Below are positions 33,204 to 42,104 of a stretch of DNA of 64,000 nucleotides, piece after piece. Under the pieces are notes generated by a model. It was given only the letters and a program-made list of their open reading frames with translations. It made no database searches and was not told the origin of the DNA. The stretch comes from JACJXW01 sp964418125. GTDB taxonomy: Bacteria; Bacteroidota; Bacteroidia; Chitinophagales; Saprospiraceae. The position numbers and the translations under genes were made by a program. Position 1 is the stretch's first letter. Every line of letters starts with the position of its first letter. The stretch spans positions 9,371-73,370 of the forward strand of contig CAYQKY010000022.1 in NCBI GenBank assembly GCA_964418125.1, read 5' to 3'.

Positions 33204-35186
33204 TTATGGCCGGGCAGCCCCTACCACGAACCGTTTGGTGAGCGTTTCCTTTCCTTCAGCCTGAACGCTGAGGAAATACATGCCGGCCGGAAGCTGGCTG
33301 GTATTGAAGCGCTCGGTTTGAGCGCCGGCCCGGGCAACGCGCCGTTCCATCACCAGTTGGCCGAAGCTGTTGCGGATGCTGATCGTGGTGTTTTCTCTGC
33401 CCGTAAACCCTTCGAGCTGTACGTTAAGCTCATCTTGTACCGGGTTGGGGAAAAGGGTAATGTCCTCAAGGTTTTCCGCTGCTTCGGGCGTAAAAACGGT
33501 GGCGCCCTGCGGGCGGAAGGGGCTGGCGTTGCAGTTGTAGGTTAGTTCAAAAATGCCAGGTACTGTCGGATCAACCGTTTGGACGAGAACGTAATGCGTC
33601 CTGCCGAAGAAAGGAGTGAAGAACATTTCCGTCGTTCCGCCGCCACAGGCTTCCGAGTTATCAACGGCGCCCAGGCAGCGCAGGCGGCCGCAATCACCGT
33701 AATATACCGTGATCTTGGTATCGAAGTTGGCGGCGTCGCAGGTGCTCAGGCTCTGTATCCAGCCGCCGTCATCCGGATTAAAGACGTACCATACCCCGCC
33801 GGCGGCGTCGCCGGGGCTGCATCGGCGGACATTGTCCGGGAATGCGCCGATGGTGGAGCCGGAAATGGTCTCGCCGCAGGTGATGAGGGTAGCGACATCA
33901 CAATTGTCATTGGGAATGGGCGGGGGGAGCATGCCATCGATCGTGATGGTGTAATTTCCTGAGTTGCTGAGCCATCCGTCAATGTAGATGTAGTAGGTTG
34001 TGCCGGCTATGGAGTTCCAGGTCACTTCCGACTGGTTGCCACAAAACTGGTCGTTGCCGTCGAGACAAGACAGGGCGCTGCAGCTGCCTTCATAAACTGC
34101 CAGCTGGGTATCGAAGTCGGTGCCGGAACAAAGCGAGGCGGTAATATCCAACCCGGTGCCGGTCACCGTATACCAGACGCCGCCGCTGCTGCCGTCGCCG
34201 GCGCCGCCGCAGGAGGGCGGGTTGTTATCCGTGGCAAGAGCGGTATTGCCGCTATCCGAATCGCCAATGCCCAGCATGATGGCGCTGGAGCAGTCGTCGT
34301 TGGCCAGCGGGACAAACTCATCAACACAGATATTGAAAGGCCCCTGTCCGGCAGTAACGTCGCCCCATACGATCACGTAATAGGTATTTCCTGGCGTCAG
34401 CCCGCTGACCACTTCATTGTCCGGGCTGCCGTCGCACCATATTTCCGTACCACCGCAAGCATCAAAAATAGCTGCTTCGGGGTTGCCGCCTCCGGTGTCT
34501 TCCACCTGGATATTGATGCCGCCGGTAGCCGGGGCTACGAAGCTGTACCACAGGCCGGCATTATCACCGGCGCTATCGCATCCGAAGTCTCCATCCGGAG
34601 TGGCGTTTACCGTATTACCGGATACTGCGTTGGCGGGGCAGGCCCCTACGGTAAGAGGGGTTGCGCCGGAGCAGTCGTCATTACTTATCGGAGTGGCTTC
34701 TTCCACACAGATCTCGAATGGCCCCTGTCCGAAGGAAACATCTCCCCAGACGACGACCAGATAGGTGGCGCCAGGTGTTAAGCTGGATACTATTCTCGAG
34801 CCGGCACTGGTGGAGCAGGAGAGTTCAGTGCCACCGCAGGCGTCAAAAACGGCTGATTCCGGAGTCCCGGCGCCCAGGTCGGTTACGTTGAGCGTTACAG
34901 CGCCGGTGGCAGGGGCTACAAAACTGTACCACAGGCCGGCGTTATCCCCGGCGCTGTCGCAGGAGAAATCGCCGTCCGGAGTGCCGTCCGAGGTGTTGCC
35001 GGCAACCGCATTGGCCGGGCAGGCGCCGACCGTCAGAGCTGTTGCGTTGGCACAGTCATCATTGGCGGCCTGTGCCGTCAGTAAGGAGGCGCTTAATAAG
35101 GCCAGGGCAAATACGAATAATTGTTTGATCGAAGCAGTACAACAATGGCTCATCCAATGTTGTGTACGTTGGTAAGTGTACTTCAT
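33204..35186 (-). CDS. T9SS cargo protein with duplicated PPC-like modules
   Basis: A 660-residue protein. A signal peptide follows a short charged lead and ends TAQA. Two near-identical modules of about 115 residues come next, each opening NDDC(A/S)xATxLTVGACPANAV and containing SAGDNAGLWYSFVAPATG. A third module is shared with the 29323 protein (VPLANDDCSSAI ... GTGLDITASLC), and a fourth is common to all three paralogues (ITCGETISGSTIGAFPDNVRRC). It ends in a type A T9SS domain (LFPNPVQDELNVQL). The high internal repetition suggests recent module duplication. It is probably surface-attached and non-enzymatic. Confidence 0.85.
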   Translation of the reverse strand: MKYTYQRTQHWMSHCCTASIKQLFVFALALLSASLLTAQAANDDCANATALTVGACPANAVAGNTSDGTPDGDFSCDSAGDNAGLWYSFVAPATGAVTLNVTDLGAGTPESAVFDACGGTELSCSTSAGSRIVSSLTPGATYLVVVWGDVSFGQGPFEICVEEATPISNDDCSGATPLTVGACPANAVSGNTVNATPDGDFGCDSAGDNAGLWYSFVAPATGGINIQVEDTGGGNPEAAIFDACGGTEIWCDGSPDNEVVSGLTPGNTYYVIVWGDVTAGQGPFNICVDEFVPLANDDCSSAIMLGIGDSDSGNTALATDNNPPSCGGAGDGSSGGVWYTVTGTGLDITASLCSGTDFDTQLAVYEGSCSALSCLDGNDQFCGNQSEVTWNSIAGTTYYIYIDGWLSNSGNYTITIDGMLPPPIPNDNCDVATLITCGETISGSTIGAFPDNVRRCSPGDAAGGVWYVFNPDDGGWIQSLSTCDAANFDTKITVYYGDCGRLRCLGAVDNSEACGGGTTEMFFTPFFGRTHYVLVQTVDPTVPGIFELTYNCNASPFRPQGATVFTPEAAENLEDITLFPNPVQDELNVQLEGFTGRENTTISIRNSFGQLVMERRVARAGAQTERFNTSQLPAGMYFLSVQAEGKETLTKRFVVGAARP

Positions 35187-35527
35187 TTTTCTGAATTTGG
35201 TTTTAATGTTCAAAAAATATTTCAAATGAAAAATGGCTCATCCATACGGGAATGAGACATTGGGAGGCATCAGTTTTTAATGAGAGTCGCCAGAGATATT
35301 ATGATCTGCGAGGAATAAATAGGGGGGCTTGTCATTTGTGCTAATATACACAAAAATAGTTTCTATACAAAATAAATACCATGTCAGTTACATGGCCCTT
35401 TTGAAAGGGTTGAGAGGGGAAAACTTTAGCAGGGAGAGTTTTTTTTGTATACAGTGCCTGTATCCGAAGTGAAAAAAATGCACCGCCCCGGATTCATTCT
35501 TTCGCTCATCCATTCATTCATTCCCCC
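35187..35527. other. AT-rich gap with possible -7 element
   Basis: No gene is seen. On the minus strand TATTTTTG (35351-35358) matches the Bacteroidota -7 form TAnnTTTG, about 165 bp upstream of the 33204-35186 gene; a clear -33 partner was not found. The edge near 35515 carries CATTCATT words. Confidence 0.3.
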
Positions 35528-36415
35528 TCACTCCTCCAGTCTCCGGCGCAGGTCCCGGATCAGCCGTTCGCGGCTGAGGAAGACGCGGATCTCGATGCGT
35601 TCGTTCTGCGCCCTGCCTTCGGGAGTGGCGTTGGAAGCGCGGGGTTCGAACTCTCCTTTGCCGGCGGCCATCACCCGGCTGGTACTCAGTTCGTACTTCT
35701 TGGTCATGAGTTGCACGATGGTGGCGGCCTGCAGTGCGCTGAACTCCCATTTGTCGTCGATGCTGTTTCTGCGCAGGGGGCTGTTGTCAGTATGGCCGAT
35801 GACCATTACGTCGAGGGTTGGATAATTGCTCAGTACCTGGCTTACTTTTTCGATGGCCTCCCGCCCGGCGGAGTGGGTCTTGTTGGTGCTGCCGGAATAG
35901 AACAGGAAATTGAGCTTCAGGGCAAGGGATAGCTGCCCGTTGGCCACTTCCAGGGTATAAAGGCTGGAGTCCAGGCTTTGAAGGGTATCGCGGAGGGCAC
36001 GTTCCAGTTCCCGCATGGCCTGGTCGCGTTGGTTGAGGGTGGCGATGAGGGCGTCGATCTTCTCCTGTTTGGCGGCGATGACGGCATCCTTTTGCTGGAG
36101 GCGGCCATCGAGAGATTCTACGCGGTTGGCCGATTCGTTCTGCAGCCGTTCGATCTCGTCGTCGAGCTCTATGATGCGGTTGAGCAGTTTGTCCTGGCTG
36201 GCAAGCAGTGCCTGGTTCTCTCCTTTGCGTTCGGCCACGTCGAGGTCCAGCTGATGAATGCGGTTGTTGGCCATATCGATGCGGTTTTCCAGGCTGTCGA
36301 TGTGGTGTTCGTAGAGGGACGTTATTTCAAGGTGTTTCTTCTTCGATAAACAGGAGGAAAGGGAAAGGGGGATGAAGAGGAAGAGTATAATGTGATAGAG
36401 TAAGTGTTTCATCAT
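35528..36415 (-). CDS. OmpA-family lipoprotein with coiled coil
   Basis: A 295-residue protein with a lipoprotein signal (LSLSSC). A long coiled-coil region (about 25-165, repeated Leu/Ile heptads with Gln, Glu and Arg) leads to a C-terminal OmpA-like domain. Peptidoglycan-binding motifs are visible in VMVIGHTDNSP, ALQAATIVQLM, VMAAGKGEFEP and AQNERIEI. It would tether the outer membrane to peptidoglycan. The gene lies 108 bp behind a coiled-coil membrane protein gene on the same strand, and the two may form a functional pair. Confidence 0.88.
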   Translation of the reverse strand: MMKHLLYHIILFLFIPLSLSSCLSKKKHLEITSLYEHHIDSLENRIDMANNRIHQLDLDVAERKGENQALLASQDKLLNRIIELDDEIERLQNESANRVESLDGRLQQKDAVIAAKQEKIDALIATLNQRDQAMRELERALRDTLQSLDSSLYTLEVANGQLSLALKLNFLFYSGSTNKTHSAGREAIEKVSQVLSNYPTLDVMVIGHTDNSPLRRNSIDDKWEFSALQAATIVQLMTKKYELSTSRVMAAGKGEFEPRASNATPEGRAQNERIEIRVFLSRERLIRDLRRRLEE

Positions 36416-36429
36416 AGGTGTTTGTTTTG

Positions 36430-36520
36430 GAAGATGGGGAGAGGGGGAGATGGGGGGATGGGGCGCAGCGTCTCCCTGTCACCCCCTCTCCCCATCACTT
36501 CATCATTCCCTCTCCTCGTC
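36430..36520 (-). repeat. GGGGAGAGG-word inverted repeat
   Basis: GATGGGGAGAGGGGGA words (36434-36465) face CACCCCCTCTCCCCATC (36480-36496), forming a G/C-rich stem in the gap between the coiled-coil membrane protein and the OmpA lipoprotein. Confidence 0.5.
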
Positions 36521-36523
36521 TCC

Positions 36524-37435
36524 TTACCTCAGCCTCAGGCTGGAAGCGCCCAGCAGGCCGATATCGGAATAGATGGCTACGCGGTAGTAGCCGGCATCGA
36601 GCTTGTCTTCCAGGTCATAGACCATAGACAGGCGTTGGTTTTCGGTGATGTCTACATCTTTCGCCTTGACGGCGATGATGTCCATTTTCTGGTTGTTGAC
36701 CACCGTCTGTGCCTTTATCGGGTTGGTGGCCGGGACGGGGGTGCCTTTATCATCGGTAATGACCAGGTAGAGGGTGCGCAGGCCCTGGTATTCCGGCGGT
36801 ACGTTGGTCAGGTCGAAGCTGGTGCGGATGGTACGCACGCGGCGTGCTTTGCTGGTGACCTTTTCGTTCTTCTGTTCGAGGTCAACCTGGAAGGCCGTGG
36901 CCTTGAAGTTGGCCAGCGTCAGGCGCTCCACTTCTTCCTGGATGGCCTGGTTGAGGTTGGCCAGCGCCTGGTTCTCGTCGCGGGCGGCGCCGAGGTCGGC
37001 TTCCAGAATGCCCATAGCCTGCCGCAGAGAATCGTTTTCAGCCTGTACGGCGTAGATGTTGCCCTGGAGCTCTGATTTGAGCGCCAGAAGCTCCTGGATC
37101 TGTGCTTTCAGGCTGTTGATCTCAGAAGAGCTCTTAGCTTTGACGTTGCGCAGAGCCACTTCCTGCTTACTGATCGTTTCCTGGGCCTGGGCCAGGGTTC
37201 CCTGTAATTGTTCATTCTGCTCCGCCAGCATGGAGAATTCCTGCTGAAGGCTGTCTACCTCCTGCAACAGGTCGGTCCGCAGCTCTTCGAGGTCTTCGAC
37301 GGTCCCCGTCAGTTCCGTGTTCTGAGTTTCCAGCGCTTTGCGCTTGCTGTTCTGGCTGAAACCCCAGATGGCAGCTACGATCAGGAGAACTCCCAAAATG
37401 GCGGCTAAAATGATTAAGCCTTGTCTTGCTTTCAT
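36524..37435 (-). CDS. Membrane-anchored coiled-coil protein
   Basis: A 303-residue protein. An N-terminal transmembrane helix (residues 6-26) is followed by a continuous coiled coil to about residue 185. A compact beta-rich C-terminal domain of about 115 residues follows (SFDLTNVPPEYQGLRTLYLV, then TVVNNQKMDI and the end ASSLRLR). The topology suggests a periplasmic rod with a terminal head. Similar proteins occur in many Bacteroidota without an assigned role. It is co-directional with the OmpA-like lipoprotein. Confidence 0.7.
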   Translation of the reverse strand: MKARQGLIILAAILGVLLIVAAIWGFSQNSKRKALETQNTELTGTVEDLEELRTDLLQEVDSLQQEFSMLAEQNEQLQGTLAQAQETISKQEVALRNVKAKSSSEINSLKAQIQELLALKSELQGNIYAVQAENDSLRQAMGILEADLGAARDENQALANLNQAIQEEVERLTLANFKATAFQVDLEQKNEKVTSKARRVRTIRTSFDLTNVPPEYQGLRTLYLVITDDKGTPVPATNPIKAQTVVNNQKMDIIAVKAKDVDITENQRLSMVYDLEDKLDAGYYRVAIYSDIGLLGASSLRLR

Positions 37436-37786
37436 GTTAGTAAGAATTTTGTGTGTGTTGGTCCTTTAACTAAAGCCATACGTAGACGATGACTTCTGAA
37501 AAGGTAACGCTCCTGACAGTTGTAATTGTTATGTAAAAGGCTGAAAATATTGAAAAAACTTAGGAGGAAGGTATGCTTCTGTGGTTTCATCGCCCCATCA
37601 AGCCATGAAACATTGAATCCATGAGTGCGCTCTGGAAAGGTCCAATGGAGCGATGGAGTAATGCAAAAGCCATATGCATATTTTCCTGGCAAGCAGGGCG
37701 CCATACATCACCCCATTATTTAACAATTCCAAGACTCCTGTCCTGGAGGACTTTCCGGCCTCATCCATATGCCCATCCCCCGCCTT
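37436..37786. other. Non-coding gap
   Basis: No supported gene in 350 bases. There are CATCGCCCCATCAAG and GGAGCGATGGAG words in imperfect inverted order near 37588-37655. The left end should hold the promoter of the coiled-coil gene (minus strand). Confidence 0.35.
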
Positions 37787-40579
37787 CTACTTCCCAACCA
37801 CTACCATCCGGCTTCCCCCGGCGAATTCACTGGAAACGGAAAGCTGATAGACGCCAGCCGGCAGATGGCCGACAGGCACTTGCATCAGGGAAGAACCTTC
37901 GGGAACGCTGATTCTGGAGGAATGGGCCCCCTTCCCGAGGGAGTTGGACAGCTGAATGCCAATCACTGCCGGCTGAGGGCTGCTGAACCTGATATTCAGG
38001 TGGCCTGCGGCCGGGTTCGGGAACACTTCAAACTGGATGCCCGTACGGCCGGAAAGGGCCGTGGCCTCACTCGTTTGCGCTGTCCTTATGTGGACAGTGG
38101 GCGAAAGTGCGCCGGCGCCGTCGTCATCCACTGCCCGGGCCTGCAGGGTATAACTCCCGTAAGCCGGGAAGCCGTAATCGAGGGTGAACGGGGGGAAAGG
38201 CGCTGCACCTATGGAGTCGGCATTGATGAAAAAATCGACCCTTCGGACAATGCCATCGCTGTCCGCCGCCGCTACGTGGAGCTCGAGTTCTGGCAGGGCG
38301 CCAGTGAAAACGGCGCCGTCAGCCGGAGCGGTGATGGAGATGGACGGGGGCTGGTTGGCCAGTTCAGGCGCTGCGACGTCGACATTGTCGATATAGACCA
38401 GGTTGCCATAACCGCCGACATTTTCAAATTCCAGAACCACCGATTGGCCGGCAAATGCCTCCAGCGGGATCGTTTCCTGCCTCCATAAGCTGCATTCCGA
38501 AGGGATAAAAGCCTCAGCGGTAGCGGGCGCCGTGGCCAGCGCATCGCCGAAAGCTTCGTACAGGAGGGCCTCCTGCCCGTCGCAGGTGATAGCGCGTACC
38601 CGCAGCCCGTCGGAATGCTCCTCGTCATAAGGGGCATAGGCTATGTCGAAATGCAGTTCGGGGCTGCTGAGGCCTGCCAGGTTAAAGCGAGCGCGAAAAT
38701 AATCACTGGTATTGCGGGTGTCGCTGTTGTAATTGTCCATAACAAAAGCATTGCGGTAGCAGAATGCTTCGGTACTGGCGGACCAGCCGGCGACATCGTC
38801 GTCGGGGTTGTCCGCCCGCCAGGTATTGCCACTCAGCACTTCGTTGAATGTTTCAAAGTAAGGGCTGATGCCTTCGTCCACCATAACGATGCCTTCGAGG
38901 GTAAGGGTATCGAAAGAGAGGCCGTTGCTGATGATGAGGGTGGCGTTGTAGCTTCCCGCCTGGGGATAAGTAATTACCGGGTTTTGTTCGGTTGAAACAG
39001 CCGGTTGGCCACCGGGAAAGATCCATTGCCAACTGCCGGCATTGCCGGACGATTGGTCCAGGAACTGCACCTGCTCTCCGGGGCAGATCTCCGTCAGGGT
39101 AGTGGTAAAGGCCGGTGAGAGGGCGTCGATGCGGAACCGGAAATAGCCTTCCGGGGCCACCAGGGGGCGCACCTGCTCTTTGCCGGAATTGGCCATAGCG
39201 TGGATGTAATATTGAACCTCCACGTCATCTTGCTGGGCGGGGATAGCCGCTGTCCAGATACTTTCCGGGCCGCCCTCAGGGGCCATGGACACAGCCGTGT
39301 AGGCGGTTTCCGGTGCGATGCGATAGTACAGCGTGGCTTCGGCAATCCCGCTGCGGTGTTTTATCAAAGCCCGCACCGGGTAATCGTTTTCGGTATCATC
39401 GGTATCCCGGAGGCGTGCGTGGGCGATCCACAGCGGCTCGTTCACGCCGATGAGCTTGGTGATGCAGTGGATGGCCCCGAAGGCGGGGATGATGTCGTTG
39501 CAGTCGATGCCCACCACATTGTATCCGGGCAGGGCCTCCCGGTAGATGCGCAGGGCGGTGGTGTCGTAGCGCTCTTCATAGGTAGGCACCAGTATGGCCC
39601 CGTTGACGAAAATGGAATTGGTGTACGTCCGGTAGTCTCCGTTGTTGTCCGGATAGCGGCCCTGTCCATCCGGCGGCATGGGGATGCGGATGACGCGGTA
39701 AGGATTGCCGAAAGCGGTGGGCACTTCATTGACCAGGTATTCGATGTTCTCCTCGATCTGCGGCCCGTCGGCCACTCCTTCCGGATATTCTCCGATGATG
39801 ACGGTTTCCTCATCGATGAAGCGCATGTGCATGTCGATGTGGTGGATAAGGTCATAGGGCAGGTTGGGGAACTTGATGTAGCGGCTGGCGCCCAGGTAGG
39901 CCTGGGCAATGGCGTCGATCTCGGCCTCTGTCTTGCCGGGGTTTTCCTCCAGGACGAGCTCAGAGGAGAAGTTGGTGCCCATCCCGTCTCGAAGGTTGTT
40001 GCCGCCGGTATGTATCCAGTCGTAGGGAGCAACCGTCGCTTCGTAGATGGGGAGGTTGAAGTGGTTGGCCAGTACGGTGGGGATGAGGTCGTCCTGCGGG
40101 CGCCAGGGGCGGTTGTAGATCCAGTCGACGATCATCAGGCTGTCCACATCGTTGTGGTAGACCGACCAGGGGCCGTAATCACGGATCCAGACGGAATTGT
40201 AGGGGGCGGTGATGATCTCCACATTGTCCAGCGGCACGCCGGCGCTCTGCAGCTGATTGGAAACGGAACTGGCATTGGATGCTATGACGATCACGGTGCA
40301 CTCCGGCGCGCTGTGCCGCACGATCTCGATCAGGATCTCAGCGTACTGCTGCGTCCAGCTGATGGCAATGGCCTGTATCTCCTCCCATTCGGCCATGGTG
40401 CGCACCGGGGCGGGGGGCGGCTCGGGGGTAATGAGCGGCGTCAGGGCCTGCAGGGAGTCGATGAAGGCCTGCATCTCCTCGGCCTCGGCCCGGGTGGGGT
40501 AGTGGGGGAGGGGCTCCCGCTGGGCCAGGGCCGTCCAGGAGTAAATGCCGAGGAGGAGGGAGAGTAACCACTTTCTCAT
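37787..40579 (-). CDS. Secreted peptidylarginine/agmatine deiminase-like protein with T9SS domain
   Basis: A 930-residue protein with a signal peptide ending ALAQ. The deiminase domain (about 55-385) carries the catalytic set: Asp134 in WIRDYGPW, His247 and Asp249 in HHIDMH, Asn321 in TYTNS, and nucleophile Cys372 in GAIHCIT. A PKD-type domain follows (about 485-570), then a jelly-roll region, then a bacterial Ig domain (about 740-840). The last 75 residues are a type A T9SS sorting domain (VFPNPAAGHLNIRF). The layout parallels PPAD of Porphyromonas gingivalis, the secreted T9SS peptidylarginine deiminase. Agmatine deiminase is the alternative activity, but those enzymes are normally cytoplasmic and lack these additions. 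Confidence 0.82.
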   Translation of the reverse strand: MRKWLLSLLLGIYSWTALAQREPLPHYPTRAEAEEMQAFIDSLQALTPLITPEPPPAPVRTMAEWEEIQAIAISWTQQYAEILIEIVRHSAPECTVIVIASNASSVSNQLQSAGVPLDNVEIITAPYNSVWIRDYGPWSVYHNDVDSLMIVDWIYNRPWRPQDDLIPTVLANHFNLPIYEATVAPYDWIHTGGNNLRDGMGTNFSSELVLEENPGKTEAEIDAIAQAYLGASRYIKFPNLPYDLIHHIDMHMRFIDEETVIIGEYPEGVADGPQIEENIEYLVNEVPTAFGNPYRVIRIPMPPDGQGRYPDNNGDYRTYTNSIFVNGAILVPTYEERYDTTALRIYREALPGYNVVGIDCNDIIPAFGAIHCITKLIGVNEPLWIAHARLRDTDDTENDYPVRALIKHRSGIAEATLYYRIAPETAYTAVSMAPEGGPESIWTAAIPAQQDDVEVQYYIHAMANSGKEQVRPLVAPEGYFRFRIDALSPAFTTTLTEICPGEQVQFLDQSSGNAGSWQWIFPGGQPAVSTEQNPVITYPQAGSYNATLIISNGLSFDTLTLEGIVMVDEGISPYFETFNEVLSGNTWRADNPDDDVAGWSASTEAFCYRNAFVMDNYNSDTRNTSDYFRARFNLAGLSSPELHFDIAYAPYDEEHSDGLRVRAITCDGQEALLYEAFGDALATAPATAEAFIPSECSLWRQETIPLEAFAGQSVVLEFENVGGYGNLVYIDNVDVAAPELANQPPSISITAPADGAVFTGALPELELHVAAADSDGIVRRVDFFINADSIGAAPFPPFTLDYGFPAYGSYTLQARAVDDDGAGALSPTVHIRTAQTSEATALSGRTGIQFEVFPNPAAGHLNIRFSSPQPAVIGIQLSNSLGKGAHSSRISVPEGSSLMQVPVGHLPAGVYQLSVSSEFAGGSRMVVVGK

Positions 40580-40755
40580 AAGGTGGAATTTAGTGCTCGT
40601 ATTTTTTCGGAGCCTAAATATAGGGGGATGTAGGGATTTATCTTCGCGCAGGCCGGAGTAATTGAGGAGATTGTCGAGATGGCGGTTGGCAGATGCAGGA
40701 AGTGATTATTGGCTGCTCTGTAGGAAGCCGTTATATTTATAACGATTGCAAAAAT

Positions 40756-40807
40756 AATCATTACTTTTATAATCGTTATTTAAATAATGATTATAAAAGT
40801 AATGATT
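40756..40807. repeat. 52-bp near-perfect AT-rich palindrome
   Basis: The 26-base arms (40756-40781 and 40782-40807) are complementary at 25 of 26 positions with no loop. It is built from AATCATTAC/GTAATGATT and TTATAATC/GATTATAA. It lies between two co-directional minus-strand genes. As RNA it would form a long hairpin; as DNA it could extrude a cruciform or bind a dimeric protein. Confidence 0.7.
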
Positions 40808-40874
40808 GTGGCCGTCTTATAAAGCGGCTCGCCAACAACCAATAACCAACAACTGTAGCGGGCCCGCAACGAGA

Positions 40875-42035
40875 TCAATAACTCTTCAACGCCACCCTGC
40901 ACAATATCTCCGCCAGCTCAACCACCGAATCCAGCTCCACCCATTCCACTTCCTCATGAATACCCCCTCCTTTAGGCCCCAGGATGACGGTTTCCATCCC
41001 GGCTTCCCCGAAGATAGCGGAATCTTCCCACCAGGTATGGCCGATGAAGGTTGGTTGAAAATCCTTTACCGCCGCGCCGGCCCGAAGGACTTCCTGCACG
41101 ATGCGGGCCGAAGGGGCCACCTCGTAGGGATTGTGCCACAGTACTGTTTCTATCGTTGCCTTAAGATCCGGTTCTTTTTCGGCCAGCTTGTCCATCATCT
41201 GCTGCAGTTCCGCCACCACGGCTTCCTCCGATTCGCCGGGCAGAGTTCGCCGTTCCACCATGATCCGGCATTCGCCGGAGTAGATGAAGAGGCTGCGGCC
41301 GCCTTCTACCAGCGGTACGTGCAGGGATGCCTGCCCGCACAGCGGGTGTGTTTTCCGGGCGCTGAGTTCCCTGGCAAACGCATGCAACTCCGCCAGCAGG
41401 AGCCCCATGTGCATGTTGGCGTCGATCCCCAGGTGGTGGTTGCCGCCGTGGGCCGTCCTGCCGCGGGTGGTGATCCGGAACACCCCGAAACCGCGGTGGG
41501 CCAGGCAGGGGTGCAGGCCGGTCGGCTCCGTCACGATAGCGGCATCCGTTTTGTACTTTTTGGCAACGGCCCGCGCTCCTATGCTTGCATATTCTTCATC
41601 GGCGACGAAGGAAAGCACCAGATCCCCCTGCAGTTCGGCTTCCCGCTCTTCAATGGCCCGGGCGGCGCCCAGAATGGCGGCGATGCTGCCCTTCATGTCG
41701 TAAGCGCCCCGGCCGTACAGCCTGCCGTCCTTTATTTCCGCCGAGAACGGCTGTTCCATGCCGGCCACGCCCACCGTGTCCATGTGGGCGTTCAGCATCA
41801 GGGAGGGGCCGCCGCCGCGCCCTTTCAGGAAGCCGGTGACGTTTACCCTGCCGGGCGCCAGTTCCTCCACCGCCGCTTCGATATCCAGCGACCGGAGCAG
41901 GCGGTAGATGAAGTTGCCGATCTCTGCCTCGCCGCCGCCGCCCGCTTCCAGGGAGGGGTTCACCGAATTGATCTGCACCAGTTGCCGGAGGGTGTCGATG
42001 GTGAAATTTCTGTCGATCATAATATGTTTTTTCAA
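40875..42035 (-). CDS. M20 family metallopeptidase (ArgE/DapE type)
   Basis: A 386-residue cytoplasmic di-zinc amidohydrolase. The ligand motifs are visible in order: NAHMDTVG (first His, with catalytic Asp), GAYDMKGS (bridging Asp), FVADEEYAS (general-base Glu pair), a further Glu/Asp in TEPTG, and a C-terminal His in GHTWWEDS. The central dimerisation domain (about 180-290) has GRTAHGG. It probably removes an acyl group from an amino acid or amino acid derivative (acetylornithine deacetylase-like). The substrate is not determined by sequence alone. It is preceded by a PLP-dependent sulfur amino acid enzyme on the same strand. Confidence 0.88.
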   Translation of the reverse strand: MKKHIMIDRNFTIDTLRQLVQINSVNPSLEAGGGGEAEIGNFIYRLLRSLDIEAAVEELAPGRVNVTGFLKGRGGGPSLMLNAHMDTVGVAGMEQPFSAEIKDGRLYGRGAYDMKGSIAAILGAARAIEEREAELQGDLVLSFVADEEYASIGARAVAKKYKTDAAIVTEPTGLHPCLAHRGFGVFRITTRGRTAHGGNHHLGIDANMHMGLLLAELHAFARELSARKTHPLCGQASLHVPLVEGGRSLFIYSGECRIMVERRTLPGESEEAVVAELQQMMDKLAEKEPDLKATIETVLWHNPYEVAPSARIVQEVLRAGAAVKDFQPTFIGHTWWEDSAIFGEAGMETVILGPKGGGIHEEVEWVELDSVVELAEILCRVALKSY

Positions 42036-42104
42036 ATAATCCGGGGTGTGCGTCTGGGTTACGTCTTCGAGCCAAATGAATTTGGCGATCCGGGGTGTGC
42101 GTTC

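Noticed and set aside
37432..37704. 90-codon open frame upstream of the coiled-coil protein
   Set aside because: It has no family resemblance and overlaps imperfect inverted word repeats; it is most likely chance.
39200..40567. Long plus-strand open frame opposite the deiminase gene
   Set aside because: The opposite strand encodes a complete, recognisable enzyme with catalytic motifs.
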